A DNA stretch of 64,000 nt from Hymenobacter sp. BT18 (GTDB lineage: Bacteria; Bacteroidota; Bacteroidia; Cytophagales; Hymenobacteraceae): NCBI RefSeq assembly GCF_012273015.1, contig NZ_CP050954.1, forward strand, positions 4,194,001-4,258,000, read 5' to 3'. A program made the translations under genes and the position numbers. Under the pieces are notes generated by a model. The model saw only the letters and a list, made by a program, of their open reading frames with translations. It did no database searches and was not told the DNA's origin. Positions 7,364 to 17,320 of the stretch are shown in pieces; position 1 is the first letter of the stretch; each line of letters opens with the position of its first letter.

Positions 7364-8464
7364 TTACTTAAGCCGTACAAGCGTGGCGCCGTAGCCGAAC
7401 TTTTCCTTCTTGGAGTCCTCGAAGAACTTGATGTCGCGGTTGCGGCTTAGGAGCTTGTGCAGCTCTTTGCGCAAGGTGCCGTTGCCGGAGCCGTGGATGA
7501 ACACGATTTCGTGCATGTTGGTGGCCAGGGCCCGGCTCAGGGCATCCTCAAAGGCATCGAGTTGCAGCTTAAGAATAGCCGTGTTGCTCATGCCCTCCGC
7601 GCCTTGGGGCATTAGGGCTTCCAGGTGCAGGTCTACTTCGTGGTGAGGGGCCACAATAGGCTTGGCCGGTTCGGGCGCCAACGCGGCCGGTTTGGCGGGT
7701 CCGTTGCCCGTGAGCTGGGCTTTCAGGGTTTCGGCGAGCTTTTCGGGAGCAATAACAGCGGGCGGCGCGGGCTTTTCATCCAGCTGAAACAGGTAAGCCT
7801 CACGCTGAAGTACCGGCACGTTGGGTTGGCGGCTGGTGTAAAAGCTGGCCGCCTTAAACTGCAGGCGCTTGGTGAGCAGCTCGTAGGCCGTGTTGCTGTT
7901 GAGCTTATAGGGCAGCAGCTGCACCACCAGGGCCGGCCACTGGTCGAAATCCTTGAGGTGCCAATGCCCCAGCGGTGCGCTGGCCGCCTTGGCCGCCAGC
8001 TTATCGGCGCCCAAGGCGCGGTACTGCTCCTTGCGCTCTTCCCCGAATGTGTAGAGCACTTCCTGGTCGGTGTGGTTTATAAGCTGCACGGCCAAAAGCT
8101 CCGGTGACTGGTGGGTGAGGGCCAGGTATACGCCCTTCTGCACCACCGGCGCGGCGTTTTTGGCAGCGGGCAATGGGGCAGGGCTATTGTCTTTTTTAGC
8201 AGAGGCCGGGGCGGTTGGTACACCAGCCGCCTTGGCGGCTTTGGCGGCACCGCTGCTGGCAGCTTTTTTTTCGGCCGCTACCGAGGCAGCGCTTTGCCCA
8301 AAGGCTTTGGTTTCTTCGGCGGCTACCACCACCACTTCGCGGCGCAGCACCGGAATAGTGAAGTCGTTATCAATGGCTACTTCTACCAGGTCGTTGTCGA
8401 GCAGGCGGGTGATGATGCCTTCCTCGCGCCCGGTGAGCAGGCGTACTCGGTCTCCTACGTTCAT
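7364..8464 (-). CDS. DUF2027 and Smr domain protein
   Basis: The 366-residue protein has an N-terminal SH3-like/DUF2027 region (MNVGDRVRLLTGREEGIITR onward), a low-complexity Ala/Lys/Pro linker (about residues 55-105), a beta-rich middle domain, and a C-terminal Smr domain (about 275-366) with VDLHLE and the nuclease-type loop HGSGNGTLR. Smr domains, named from MutS2, bind or nick structured nucleic acid. This combination without MutS ATPase parts is typical of Bacteroidota. The cellular role is unknown. It is transcribed divergently from the methyltransferase gene at 8629. Confidence 0.85.
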   Translation of the reverse strand: MNVGDRVRLLTGREEGIITRLLDNDLVEVAIDNDFTIPVLRREVVVVAAEETKAFGQSAASVAAEKKAASSGAAKAAKAAGVPTAPASAKKDNSPAPLPAAKNAAPVVQKGVYLALTHQSPELLAVQLINHTDQEVLYTFGEERKEQYRALGADKLAAKAASAPLGHWHLKDFDQWPALVVQLLPYKLNSNTAYELLTKRLQFKAASFYTSRQPNVPVLQREAYLFQLDEKPAPPAVIAPEKLAETLKAQLTGNGPAKPAALAPEPAKPIVAPHHEVDLHLEALMPQGAEGMSNTAILKLQLDAFEDALSRALATNMHEIVFIHGSGNGTLRKELHKLLSRNRDIKFFEDSKKEKFGYGATLVRLK

Positions 8465-8628
8465 AACTGGGGGATTAGCGCTGGTTTTTCCTGATTACGT
8501 AGTTTTGGCATTCAGTATCCCAGGCGCAGGCTGCAAAGGTCGCCAATGAATCGGGAAAAACGGCAGCCGGGTCGGGCCGCACGGCGACCTGCAGCGCCCA
8601 AACGTATTCTTTTTCGGCTTATCCCGCT

Positions 8629-9363
8629 ATGTATAGTGTTCTGAAAAGCTTCGTGAAATCCTTACTGCCTCGGCGCGTGCTGTTTGCCGGTGAGCCGGTG
8701 CTGCGGCTGGCCGTGTACCAGCTGTACCGTGGTAACCGCTATGCGTGTCCGGTTTGTAGTCGGCACATGCGGGCGTTTATTGACCTACCCATGGGCGAAA
8801 AGCTGTGCCCGGCCTGCGGCAGCCTGGGCAGAGGGCGCCGCCTGTGGCAACTATTGCATGAGGAGTTCTACCGGCCAGGCCTCACCGTGCTCGACTTCTC
8901 GCCCTCGCGCAGCTTGTACCGGGCCCTGAAACAGGATGCGCGAATCCACTACGAAAGCACCGACCTCTCCGGCGACTTCATGGCCGATCAGCAGTACGAC
9001 ATCACCCGCATAGATGCCTCGTCTGCTACTTATGACCTGATTCTGTGCTACCACATCCTGGAGCACATTCCTGATGACCGGCAGGCCATGCGCGAGCTAC
9101 GTCGGGTGCTGAAGCCCTGCGGCATCTGCCTAATCCAAACTCCCTTCCGGGAGGGAGGTATCTACGAAAACGAAGCAGTAAGAACCGATGCGGAACGCCT
9201 GGCGCACTTCGGCCAAGCTGACCACGTGCGGGTGTACTCGGTGGCCGGCTTAACCGAGCGGCTGCAAGCCAGTGGCTTTCGGGTGCAGGTTCGGGAATTT
9301 CAGGAAGCAACCGACAACCGTTTCGGATTCAAGCCACAAGAAGTCGTGCTGGTATGCAGCTAA
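8629..9363 (+). CDS. Zinc-ribbon SAM-dependent methyltransferase
   Basis: The 244-residue protein starts with a zinc-ribbon-like element (Cys40, Cys43, Cys60, Cys63: CPVC and CPAC) and continues with a class I methyltransferase core: motif I LTVLDFSPSRSLYRAL (somewhat degenerate), DLSGDFMADQ, and the motif YDLILCYHILEHIPDD typical of Methyltransf_11 proteins, then LRRVLKPCGICLIQTPF. The substrate is unknown; similar proteins are often found with cell-surface glycan genes, but none are adjacent here. It is flanked by oppositely oriented genes, so it is monocistronic. Confidence 0.8.
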   Translation: MYSVLKSFVKSLLPRRVLFAGEPVLRLAVYQLYRGNRYACPVCSRHMRAFIDLPMGEKLCPACGSLGRGRRLWQLLHEEFYRPGLTVLDFSPSRSLYRALKQDARIHYESTDLSGDFMADQQYDITRIDASSATYDLILCYHILEHIPDDRQAMRELRRVLKPCGICLIQTPFREGGIYENEAVRTDAERLAHFGQADHVRVYSVAGLTERLQASGFRVQVREFQEATDNRFGFKPQEVVLVCS

Positions 9364-9419
9364 GCTTCTGCCGTATTATTATCGTCTTGCTGAACAGAAC
9401 GTCAAGGCAGAACTGAAGA

Positions 9420-10364
9420 TTAGTAGTACAGCCCGTGCATGACTAAGCCGCGCTGACGGTTGAACTCCAGAGCCGGAGCCGGCAGGTGGAAAATGCTGGC
9501 CACGTAAAACACGCGCTTGAGCAGCTTGCTGCGGGTAGGAATGCGCCGTAAGTCCACGTCGAGGCTGAGGTAGTACTGGCGGTAGGGGTGCAGGCCGATG
9601 GCGGCGTTGGCCTTTGCATCGTTATACACCATTTGCTGAGCCCCGTAGCCCAGGGCGGGCTGGAGCCAGCGGGGCCAACGGGAGGTAGCCGGCAGCCAGG
9701 CCCCCACATCCACGCACAACCAGTAGGTCTGGCCATTGTAGTCCTTCAGATGCTGCTCGCCGAGGCTTTTGCCCAGCACGTTGGGGCGCAGTGCCGCGTA
9801 GCGGGTGGTATGAAACGAATACTTGGGCATGATGCGCACCTCGCCCCAGGCCAGCTGCTGCCCGATAAGGCCCGCCGAGCCCAGGAAGTTGGCTGCTAAA
9901 TCCGTAGCCGAGGCACCGTAGGCCGGGTCGCGCCCGTCGAGGAGCTCAATGGGGCTTTGCAGCAGAAACCCCACGAAACCCCCGTACCACAACGCCCGCC
10001 GCTCGGGCACGCCGGCCCAGCGCAGCATGTCCACCGCGCCCCGGCTTTCGTGGAAAGCTCCCCAGAAGTGGCCGGCTTTATCCATCTGCTTCCACTCCCG
10101 CGCGTCATCAAACCAGTGCAGCGGCACCCGCTCGCCGGTGTACCAGCTTTTGCTTAGCAGATAGAGCGTGCCGGTGTAGGAAGCTGCCAGTCCGCCCGCC
10201 AGCACGGGCAAGCGGCGGCTGAGGCGGCTGGAATCGGCCATTGGAACAACGTTGGCCGTGCTGCTGGCAAGACTGTCGGGCTGGGTCCGGGGTACCTGCG
10301 CCCCCGCGGCCTGCGCCCCTGCCAGCAACACCCCCAACCAGAAAACGCGGACAACCCAGGCCAT
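9420..10364 (-). CDS. DUF2279 family predicted envelope protein
   Basis: The 314-residue protein has a signal-like hydrophobic N terminus (VFWLGVLLAGAQAAGAQ) and the DUF2279 signature: WFDDAREWKQMDKAGHFWGAF, then SPIELLDGRDPAYGASATDL and ANFLGS. The conserved Asp/His/Glu residues suggest a phospholipid- or metal-related membrane function, but none has been shown to my knowledge. It is divergent from the GH13 gene, with about 190 bases between them. Confidence 0.75.
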   Translation of the reverse strand: MAWVVRVFWLGVLLAGAQAAGAQVPRTQPDSLASSTANVVPMADSSRLSRRLPVLAGGLAASYTGTLYLLSKSWYTGERVPLHWFDDAREWKQMDKAGHFWGAFHESRGAVDMLRWAGVPERRALWYGGFVGFLLQSPIELLDGRDPAYGASATDLAANFLGSAGLIGQQLAWGEVRIMPKYSFHTTRYAALRPNVLGKSLGEQHLKDYNGQTYWLCVDVGAWLPATSRWPRWLQPALGYGAQQMVYNDAKANAAIGLHPYRQYYLSLDVDLRRIPTRSKLLKRVFYVASIFHLPAPALEFNRQRGLVMHGLYY

Positions 10365-10556
10365 AGCAGACAGGCAGCCGGAAACATAGCGGAATGCCTC
10401 AACAAAACTACGATAAAACCATCCCGCGGCTTGGTTATGCTAGCCGTACGGGTGTAACTTTAAGAGAATTTACCCCGCAGAATCAACGAATTTTCGCTGT
10501 TTTTGGCTTTTGCGCGGTTTTCTCACGAAGTTATTTGTTCACCCTTACTGAATCCC

Positions 10557-13454
10557 ATGAAAGCACTTCGACTTCTACTGCTCTGGGCGGTAGCGCTGAC
10601 CGGTTTGCCGGCTGCCTACGCGCAAGTAGTAACCGCCGACCCGGTATTTTTTACCGAAACCACGCCCGTAACCCTCACCTTCGATGCCACCAAGGGCGAC
10701 GCCGGTCTGAAAGACTTTGCCGGCGACGTGTACATCTGGACCGGCGTTATTTCCGACAAGAGCACCAGCAACACCGACTGGAAGGCCGTGGTAGGCACCG
10801 CCTGGACGCCCCCGATTGCCAAGGAGAAGATGACGCGCAGCGCCTCTAACCCTAACCTCTACACCATTTCCTTCACCCCGCGCACGTACTACGATAAGCT
10901 GCCCGCCGGTGACAAAATCCTCAAGCTGGCCATGCTGTTCCGCAGCGCCGACGGCTCGAAATCAGGCCGCGACACGGGCGGTAAGGATATTTTGGTAGAC
11001 GTAGCGCAAACGTCGGCGCTGTCAGTGCGCATTACCGGGCCCACCACGGCCGGCAACACGCAGTTCGTCAACCAGAATGCTAAGGTGACGGTGACGGGCA
11101 CGGCTTCGGCCGCCGCCACGCTTACGCTCACGCTCAATGGTACGCAGGTAGACCAGCAAACGAATGCTACGTCGCTCAGCAAGGAAGTAACCCTGACGCA
11201 GAGTGGCAACAACGTGCTTAAGCTCACGGCGACTAGCGGCTCCACCACGGCCACCGATGAAATCAACATCTTCGCCAGCCCGGCCGCCACGGTAGCGGCC
11301 CTGCCCGCCGGGGCCAAGAAGGATGGCGTAACCTACCTGAACGATGGAAAGTCGGCCATTCTGGCCCTCACGGCTCCCGGCAAAACGGCGGTTTACGCCA
11401 TTGGCGAGTTCAACGACTGGCAGCCCGGCCTGCAGTACCAACTCAAGAAAACCAGCGCCACCGACGACGTGAATACCCGCTGGTGGGTGCAGATTGATGG
11501 TCTCACGCCCGGCCAGGAGTATGCCTACCAGTTCCAGGTAGACGGCCTGCGCATTGCTGACCCCTACACCGAGAAAGTACTCGACCCCAACAACGACCGG
11601 TTTATCACGGCGGCTACCTACCCCAACCTGAAGGCGTACCCTACCGGTAAAGCCACCGGCATCGTATCGGTACTGCAATCGAATGAGCCGGCCTATACCT
11701 GGCAGGTTACCAACTTCCAGCGCCCGAGCAAGCTGGATATGGTAGTATACGAACTGCTGGTCCGCGACTTCGTGGTGAAGCACGACTACAAAACGGTAAC
11801 CGATTCCCTGGACTACCTCAAGCGCCTCGGCATCAACGTGCTGGAGCTGATGCCCGTGAATGAGTTTGAAGGCAACGAAAGCTGGGGCTACAACCCCTCG
11901 TTCTACTTCGCCCCCGACAAGTACTACGGCACCAAAAACGACCTGAAGAAGCTCATTGATGAAGCCCACAAGCGCGGCATTGCCGTGGTGTTGGATATGG
12001 TGCTGAACCACTCCTTCGGCCAGAGCCCCATGGTGCAGATGTACAGCAGCAACAGCCCCTGGTTTAACGCCGTAGCTACGCACCCCTACAACGTAGGCAC
12101 CGACTTCAACCATGAAAGCGACTATACTCGCTACTTCAGCAAGCAGGTCATCAAGCATTGGCTGGATGAGTACCACGTGGATGGCTACCGCTACGATCTG
12201 GCCGGTGGTTTCAGCCAGGTTCAGAAAACGGAAGCCACCTATGAGTCAGTATTCGACCAGTCGCGCGTGAACATCTGGAAGGACTACTACGCCGCCCAGC
12301 AGGCTGCCAGCCCGGGTTCCTACGCCATCCTGGAAACCTTCGTCGCCAACGAGGAAGCTAAAGCACTGTCGGCCGCCGGCCTGATGCTGTGGGGCAAGAT
12401 GACGAACAACTACAACGAGGCCACCATGGGGTACAACGACGGCAATAAGTCGGACCTAAGCTGGGGCTACTACAAGCAGCGCGGCTTCACCGAGCCCAAC
12501 CTCGTAACGTATATGGAAAGCCACGACGAGGACCGGCTGATGTATAAGAACCTGCGCTTCGGTAACGCCTCGGGTAGCTACTCCACCAAAAACCTGAACA
12601 CGGCCCTGAGCCGCATGGAAACCGCCGGCGCGTTCTTCTTCCTCGTGCCCGGCCCGCGCATGATCTGGCAGTTTGGCGAGGTAGGTTACGATAAAGGCAT
12701 CTTCATGTGCCCAGATGGCACGTACCCCGGCGACAACGGCACGGACAATACCAAGTACGGCAAAGATGACGGCTGCAAGCTCAGCAACAAGCCCGTTCTC
12801 GATGACTACTACGATACCCCAAACCGCCGCCACCTCTACGATGTGTACCGCAGCCTGATTGCGCTGAAAACCTCGCAGCCCGTGTTCGAAAACACCAGCG
12901 CAACGTTTGCCCAGAATGTAACCGGGGCCGTGAAAACCCTGCACCTGAGTGACGCCAGCCTGAGCATGACGGTACTGGGCAACTTCGACGTAATAGCCAA
13001 AGCCGTGAGCCCCGAGTTTCAGGCCGCCGGTACCTGGTACAACTACCTCGATGGCACCACCCTTACCGTAGCCGGCGCCGACGTCAATAAGCAAATCACG
13101 CTGCAGCCCGGCGAGTACCGCGTGTATCTGTCCAAGAAAGTAGCCGTGCCCGCCAACACCGTACTGCCTACCAAGGCCGAGCGCGCCGCCCTGGCGTTGA
13201 GCTTCACCGCCGTTCCCAACCCCGCCGCCTCGGCCGTACGCCTGCAGTACACGCTGCCGCAAACCACGCAGGTCTCGGTGAGCGTGGTAAATGCGCTGGG
13301 TGCTACGGTACGTACCATTCCCGTAGCTGCCAAGCAGGCTACTGGTACGCACGAGTTGTTGGTGCCGGTACAGGACTTGGCCAACGGTATCTACATTGTG
13401 CGGCTCCAGGCCGCTGGCAAAGTAGCCACCACGCGTCTGCTGGTGCAACACTAA
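10557..13454 (+). CDS. Secreted GH13 alpha-amylase family enzyme with T9SS sorting domain
   Basis: The ATG at 10557 gives 965 residues beginning with a signal peptide (MKALRLLLLWAVALTGLPAAYAQ). The order is: an N-terminal beta domain of the DUF4961 type (about 25-150), an Ig-like Thr/Ala-rich segment, a CBM48-like domain (VYAIGEFNDWQPG, about 275-340), the GH13 barrel, and a C-terminal T9SS sorting domain (about 890-965, with GIYIVRLQAAGKVATTRLLV). All four GH13 regions are present: DMVLNH (480-485), the nucleophile Asp547 in GYRYDLAGG, acid/base Glu593 in AILETF, and Asp657 in ESHDEDR. It should cut alpha-1,4-glucans at the cell surface. Its neighbours include the SusCDE genes, consistent with starch use. 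Confidence 0.92.
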   Translation: MKALRLLLLWAVALTGLPAAYAQVVTADPVFFTETTPVTLTFDATKGDAGLKDFAGDVYIWTGVISDKSTSNTDWKAVVGTAWTPPIAKEKMTRSASNPNLYTISFTPRTYYDKLPAGDKILKLAMLFRSADGSKSGRDTGGKDILVDVAQTSALSVRITGPTTAGNTQFVNQNAKVTVTGTASAAATLTLTLNGTQVDQQTNATSLSKEVTLTQSGNNVLKLTATSGSTTATDEINIFASPAATVAALPAGAKKDGVTYLNDGKSAILALTAPGKTAVYAIGEFNDWQPGLQYQLKKTSATDDVNTRWWVQIDGLTPGQEYAYQFQVDGLRIADPYTEKVLDPNNDRFITAATYPNLKAYPTGKATGIVSVLQSNEPAYTWQVTNFQRPSKLDMVVYELLVRDFVVKHDYKTVTDSLDYLKRLGINVLELMPVNEFEGNESWGYNPSFYFAPDKYYGTKNDLKKLIDEAHKRGIAVVLDMVLNHSFGQSPMVQMYSSNSPWFNAVATHPYNVGTDFNHESDYTRYFSKQVIKHWLDEYHVDGYRYDLAGGFSQVQKTEATYESVFDQSRVNIWKDYYAAQQAASPGSYAILETFVANEEAKALSAAGLMLWGKMTNNYNEATMGYNDGNKSDLSWGYYKQRGFTEPNLVTYMESHDEDRLMYKNLRFGNASGSYSTKNLNTALSRMETAGAFFFLVPGPRMIWQFGEVGYDKGIFMCPDGTYPGDNGTDNTKYGKDDGCKLSNKPVLDDYYDTPNRRHLYDVYRSLIALKTSQPVFENTSATFAQNVTGAVKTLHLSDASLSMTVLGNFDVIAKAVSPEFQAAGTWYNYLDGTTLTVAGADVNKQITLQPGEYRVYLSKKVAVPANTVLPTKAERAALALSFTAVPNPAASAVRLQYTLPQTTQVSVSVVNALGATVRTIPVAAKQATGTHELLVPVQDLANGIYIVRLQAAGKVATTRLLVQH

Positions 13455-13468
13455 GCAACAGTCTTCAC

Positions 13469-13516
13469 CTAACTAAAAAGGCCTCTTCACTCGCGTGAAG
13501 AGGCCTTTTTAGTTAG
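13469..13516. terminator. Bidirectional terminator between GH13 and kinase genes
   Basis: A perfect 22-bp stem (CTAACTAAAAAGGCCTCTTCAC and its complement) with a TCGC loop. It has A and T runs on both sides and lies between converging genes, so it can serve both. Confidence 0.9.
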
Positions 13517-13560
13517 GCTAGCAGCCAGCACCGGGACGTATCCCGCGTAGCATTGGCAGA

Positions 13561-14409
13561 CTATTTCGTGAGTACGGTGTGGTAGTGCACCAGGTCGTCG
13601 ATAGGGGAGCGGATGATCTTCCCAACTTCCATACCGTAGCTTTTGGCCACCTGCTCCAGCGCATCGCGGAAGTTGTAGCCTACGGAGCCCACGCAGTTGA
13701 ACGAGTAGTTCTGGTAGCTGGGGTAATGCGCTACCAAGTTGCGGAAGAAGGCTTCAAAGCCGTTCAGCACAATCTCGCGGCAGTAGCTGATGTTGTTGTG
13801 GTCGTAGGCAAACTTGCTGAACGAAGCCAGGAAACGGTTGGGCAGGGGCTGGTTGTAGAGGCGGTCGAAGATTTCCTCATTAGTTAGCTCATACTGGTCA
13901 CGGAAGGCTTCCTGCAGGCCATCAGGCAGGTAGCCGCGCATAAAGTCGCGCAACAGGCGCTTGCCAATGTAGGAGCCGCTGCCTTCGTCGCCAAGGAAAT
14001 AACCCAGCGAGTCGATGTTCATTTCTACATCCTGCCCATTGTAGATGCAGGAGTTGGTGCCGGTTCCCAGGATGGCGGCAAACCCGATGTCGCGGCCCAG
14101 CAGGGCGCGGGCGGCCGCCAGCAAGTCGTGGCCAACGTACACGCGGGCCCCCGTAAACACCTGACGCATGGCTTTGGCCACGGTTTCTACCTTCTCCGGT
14201 ACCGAGCAGCCAGCACCGTAGTAGTACAGCTCGCTTACTTCCTGCCGCGCCAGGTTATCGGGCAGGCTTTTTTCCAACGACGCGACAATGCCGGGCGTAT
14301 CGATGAAATACGGGTTGTAGCCTTCCGTGTTGAAGTAGATTTTGTTACCCTCGTTGTCCAGCAGGCACCAGTTGGTTTTCGTCGAGCCGCCGTCGGCAAT
14401 GATGATCAT
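13561..14409 (-). CDS. BadF/BadG/BcrA/BcrD-type ATPase, N-acetylglucosamine kinase-like
   Basis: The 282-residue protein has the ASKHA-fold phosphate-binding loop MIIIADGGSTKTNWCLLD at its N terminus, a second motif AAILGTGTNSCIYNG and the GDEGSGSYIGKRLL segment, all as in eukaryotic-type N-acetylglucosamine kinases. It would phosphorylate GlcNAc or a related amino sugar in the cytoplasm, for example from cell wall recycling. A role in the neighbouring glucan genes is not implied by the sequence. The gene is monocistronic between a terminator and a 250-base upstream gap. Confidence 0.85.
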   Translation of the reverse strand: MIIIADGGSTKTNWCLLDNEGNKIYFNTEGYNPYFIDTPGIVASLEKSLPDNLARQEVSELYYYGAGCSVPEKVETVAKAMRQVFTGARVYVGHDLLAAARALLGRDIGFAAILGTGTNSCIYNGQDVEMNIDSLGYFLGDEGSGSYIGKRLLRDFMRGYLPDGLQEAFRDQYELTNEEIFDRLYNQPLPNRFLASFSKFAYDHNNISYCREIVLNGFEAFFRNLVAHYPSYQNYSFNCVGSVGYNFRDALEQVAKSYGMEVGKIIRSPIDDLVHYHTVLTK

Positions 14410-14660
14410 AGGAGAAGAGTTGGTAAATGGTCAGATAGTCAGGGGGGGTAAAGATAGTAGCCTAATCTAAAATGGCGCGCATTACTTCGTGGTAGTAAGT
14501 AAGCCACCACCTACGGGCGAATATTATTTAGTTCTTTCCGATAAACAGGTTTGAAAAACCTACGTAAGGCGTATATTAAAACCACGAAACAGGCCATTCT
14601 GACCTTTTCAAAGCGAATTTTCACTATATCATTTCTTTTCTCAACCCCTTACCATTTCAC

Positions 14661-15743
14661 ATGAAAAAAATTCTTACCCTCGCAACGCTTGGTTTACTTT
14701 CTTTGGCCGCCAGCCCGGCCTTTGCTCAGATTACAGTTGATGGCAAACTGGACGCCGCCGAAGTAGGGACCGGCGAAGGCAAGTACCAGCTGGTGGGCGA
14801 ATACACGGGTACGCACTCCTCGGCCGATAAGGGCCTGAAGGCGCTTTACGTGGGCAGTTCGGCAACGAAGCTGTATATCATGACAGTTGCCTCCCCCGAA
14901 ACTACTGGCTACGATGCCTTGGTGCTGTACCTGAACGTGCCGGATAAAGCCGGGGTGGCAGCGGGCACAAAGCTCATCGGCGGTGCCGCCGGCGACAGTC
15001 CTCTTAAGCACAAGCCTACTTTCGACACGGAAGTGGACTACGGCATCCGGGCCACCACGGCCCCCTTGGCCGACAACAACGTGTACTATAGCTACACCGA
15101 TTACACCAACGGCAACACGGCCGCCGTTCCCGACTCGTACCAGGGCAACTCAACGAAAGCAGGTGTAGCCATTACTGCCAGTGCGGCAGCTCCTGCGCCT
15201 CTGGCCGGTGCACGGTTTGCGTATACCAGCTCGGCTACGCTATCCACCAACCTAACGAATACCGGCGTAGAAATCGAATTGGACATGGCTGCCTTGGGCC
15301 TCAACGCTGGTGAGCGGGTAGATATCGTTGTTGGCTATACAAACGGCGACGGGGCTTACACCTCGGATTTGCTGCCGCAGATTGCCGGCCAGACGACGGC
15401 CATTGGTGCTGATCCTGATTTCAACGCTATTGCCGGTAAACAGTCATATGCTTACGTAATTGGTACAGGCGTACTGGCTTCGCGCTCGGCCAGTGCCCGC
15501 GCTCTTGATTTTGGGGTATATCCCAATCCAGCTCGCCAAGCTAAAATCAACTACACAGTAGCCGGGCAGAAAGACGTGGCTTTAGAAGTATTTAACCTCA
15601 TGGGTCAGCGCGTACGTACGCTGGTGGCTGGCAAGCAGACGGGTACTCAATCCGTTGCCTTGTCCGAACTGAAAGCTGGCACGTACTTAGTGAAGCTGCG
15701 CGTGGGTGACCAGATGACCAGCCAGAAAGTGGTCATTCTGTAA
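14661..15743 (+). CDS. Secreted T9SS protein with DOMON/CBM9-like domain
   Basis: The 360-residue product has a signal peptide (MKKILTLATLGLLSLAASPAFAQ), then a beta-sandwich-like region starting ITVDGKLDAAEVGTGEGKYQ, as in proteins with CBM9/DOMON-like domains that begin with a VDGxLDxxEW-type motif, and a C-terminal T9SS sorting domain (from about residue 280: FGVYPNPARQAKINYTVAG to QMTSQKVVIL). It is likely surface-exposed or released. No catalytic residues are apparent. Its place beside the sus genes suggests glycan binding, but this is inference. Confidence 0.75.
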   Translation: MKKILTLATLGLLSLAASPAFAQITVDGKLDAAEVGTGEGKYQLVGEYTGTHSSADKGLKALYVGSSATKLYIMTVASPETTGYDALVLYLNVPDKAGVAAGTKLIGGAAGDSPLKHKPTFDTEVDYGIRATTAPLADNNVYYSYTDYTNGNTAAVPDSYQGNSTKAGVAITASAAAPAPLAGARFAYTSSATLSTNLTNTGVEIELDMAALGLNAGERVDIVVGYTNGDGAYTSDLLPQIAGQTTAIGADPDFNAIAGKQSYAYVIGTGVLASRSASARALDFGVYPNPARQAKINYTVAGQKDVALEVFNLMGQRVRTLVAGKQTGTQSVALSELKAGTYLVKLRVGDQMTSQKVVIL

Positions 15744-15766
15744 GTTCCTGCACAAAAAGCATCAGC

Positions 15767-15798
15767 AAAAACGGGAGGACCAATTGGTCCTCCCGTTT
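15767..15798 (+). terminator. Terminator after the T9SS protein gene
   Basis: Stem AAACGGGAGGACC / GGTCCTCCCGTTT (13 bp) around an AATT loop, 24 bases past the stop codon. The T tail is short but the stem is strong. Confidence 0.8.
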
Positions 15799-16120
15799 CG
15801 TTTATATGCCTCCGCAGAAAAGTGAAGTTATACACTCGGCCGTAGAAGGAAGCCAGCTGGCGCAAGATCGTACGTTCTAAATAGATGACTGCGCCAGGCC
15901 ACCAGCAGTTGGTGCCTTGGCGCAGTAGTGAGGTACAAGCAGCACCAATATCGAGTACCCGCTGTACGCATCGGCGTGTCTTCTGTTGCCTTATGTACGA
16001 GTGCTTTACCGTAGATAAGCAAGTAACACATCAGGTTGCCAAGCGCATTACCTAGTTATTGAAGCGTCTCTTTCCTATCAATGCCTTGGCGCTAAATTCA
16101 GAGAGGAAACTATAAAACGT

Positions 16121-16153
16121 AAAAAAGCGCCGACCAACGGGCCGGCGCTTTTT
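16121..16153 (-). terminator. Terminator of the susC-susD-susE operon
   Basis: Minus-strand stem AAAAAGCGCCG / CGGCGCTTTTT with T run, 55 bases beyond the stop codon of the susE-like gene. Confidence 0.8.
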
Positions 16154-16207
16154 GATAGATATAAGAAAGAACGCCAAAGCCCAACGGCCGGCAGATCTTG
16201 CTGTGAC

Positions 16208-17281
16208 CTAGTTTTTAGTCAGCTTGTACTGGAAATTACCAGCATTCGACAGGTCCATCGTGATGGTGTAGTTGCCCGGCTCTGCAATAGCAATGTTGTC
16301 TCCACTGTAGTCGAGCAAACCATCCGCAGCAATGCCGTCATCTTTCTTACCATCACCGAAGTTGATAGCCCAGTCGTTGTTAGCGCGGAATTTGATTTCG
16401 CCAACTGCCAGCGTGGTCGTTACCGACCAGAGCTTAGTGGCCGGATCATAGGTCATTGGGGTATCCGTGCTCCAGGCACCGGGCGTAGCCGAACCGATTA
16501 CCCCCCACGTGGTTTTGGTAGCCAGGAAAGTCAACTCACCCAGGTCAATACGCAGCTGGTAGTAGCCAGCGCCCGTCACCTTAAAGTCGGCGCCAGGGGA
16601 AGCCACTTTACCGGTTGTGCCATCACCGGCATCACCGTAAATGCCCTTCGCGTCGCTCCACTCGGGAGCACCCGTGATTTTGAACATCGTCGTGGCATCG
16701 GGGAAGTACAGGTAGCCTTCGTACTTCTGTGCCGCAGTAGTGAAAGCTGCCAGCGTGGGAGCAGTAGCTGGAGTCCAGCCCTGGTAGCTGCCAGGCACCC
16801 ATACCGTAGGATACACAACGATAGCCGCGTAGGGCGTACCCGTCAGCGTAGTAACCGTGGAGGCCAGCGTTTTGATTTTAGCATCCACTACCGAAACAAG
16901 GCGAACATCAACAGAAGACTCCGAGCCGGCGGGCAGCCCCAGGCCATTGAAGATGTTATTTAGGTCTTTAACCGTAGCCTTGTACGAGGTGGCACCGGCG
17001 GGTAGGCTGATGGTTTTAGGAGCCGAAAAGTTTCCTCCACGCTTATCAAATTGCAGCGTGTACTGCTGAGCTGCCTGGAAGCCAAACTCACCAGGGGTCC
17101 ACTTAAACGTTGTCGCCTCATCGGCACTCTTATCGGCAGACAGCGTGAGTGTCTTTTGGGAAACCGTGAGGGAAGGAGCGGTGCCAGGCTGAACCGTTGC
17201 CTTTATTTCGTCTTTCTCGCAGGAGGAGAAAACGAGGATGGCAGCGCAAAGCCCAACGAGTTGGGTAATCCAGTTTTTCAT
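16208..17281 (-). CDS. SusE/SusF-like outer membrane lipoprotein
   Basis: The 357-residue protein begins with a lipoprotein signal (LVFSSC, Cys21) and a SusE domain (residues about 25-140, with LTVSQKTLTLSADKSADEA and FKWTPGEFGFQ). Two beta-sandwich repeats follow (about 160-250 and 255-357), each containing a WxxGS/P-type glycan-binding pattern (VWVPGSYQGWTP; WGVIGSATPGAW). In starch systems these surface lipoproteins hold oligosaccharides for the SusCD importer. It is the last gene of the sus operon, 106 bases after susD; a hairpin lies in that gap. Confidence 0.88.
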   Translation of the reverse strand: MKNWITQLVGLCAAILVFSSCEKDEIKATVQPGTAPSLTVSQKTLTLSADKSADEATTFKWTPGEFGFQAAQQYTLQFDKRGGNFSAPKTISLPAGATSYKATVKDLNNIFNGLGLPAGSESSVDVRLVSVVDAKIKTLASTVTTLTGTPYAAIVVYPTVWVPGSYQGWTPATAPTLAAFTTAAQKYEGYLYFPDATTMFKITGAPEWSDAKGIYGDAGDGTTGKVASPGADFKVTGAGYYQLRIDLGELTFLATKTTWGVIGSATPGAWSTDTPMTYDPATKLWSVTTTLAVGEIKFRANNDWAINFGDGKKDDGIAADGLLDYSGDNIAIAEPGNYTITMDLSNAGNFQYKLTKN

Positions 17282-17320
17282 AAACTTGGGGCTGTTGAGA
17301 CGAAAAAATGAGTGAAAAGA

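Larger units (their letters stand above)
15744..16207. other. Intergenic region between converging genes
   Basis: About 460 bases with a terminator at each end (15767-15798 and 16121-16153). I see no supported gene in the middle; short frames there lack start signals and family features. Confidence 0.6.

Noticed and set aside
11022..12176. Long open frame on the minus strand inside the GH13 gene
   Set aside because: Antisense shadow of a gene with all catalytic motifs; no family features of its own.
15828..16031. Short minus-strand frame between two terminators
   Set aside because: No start signal, unusual composition, no family features.
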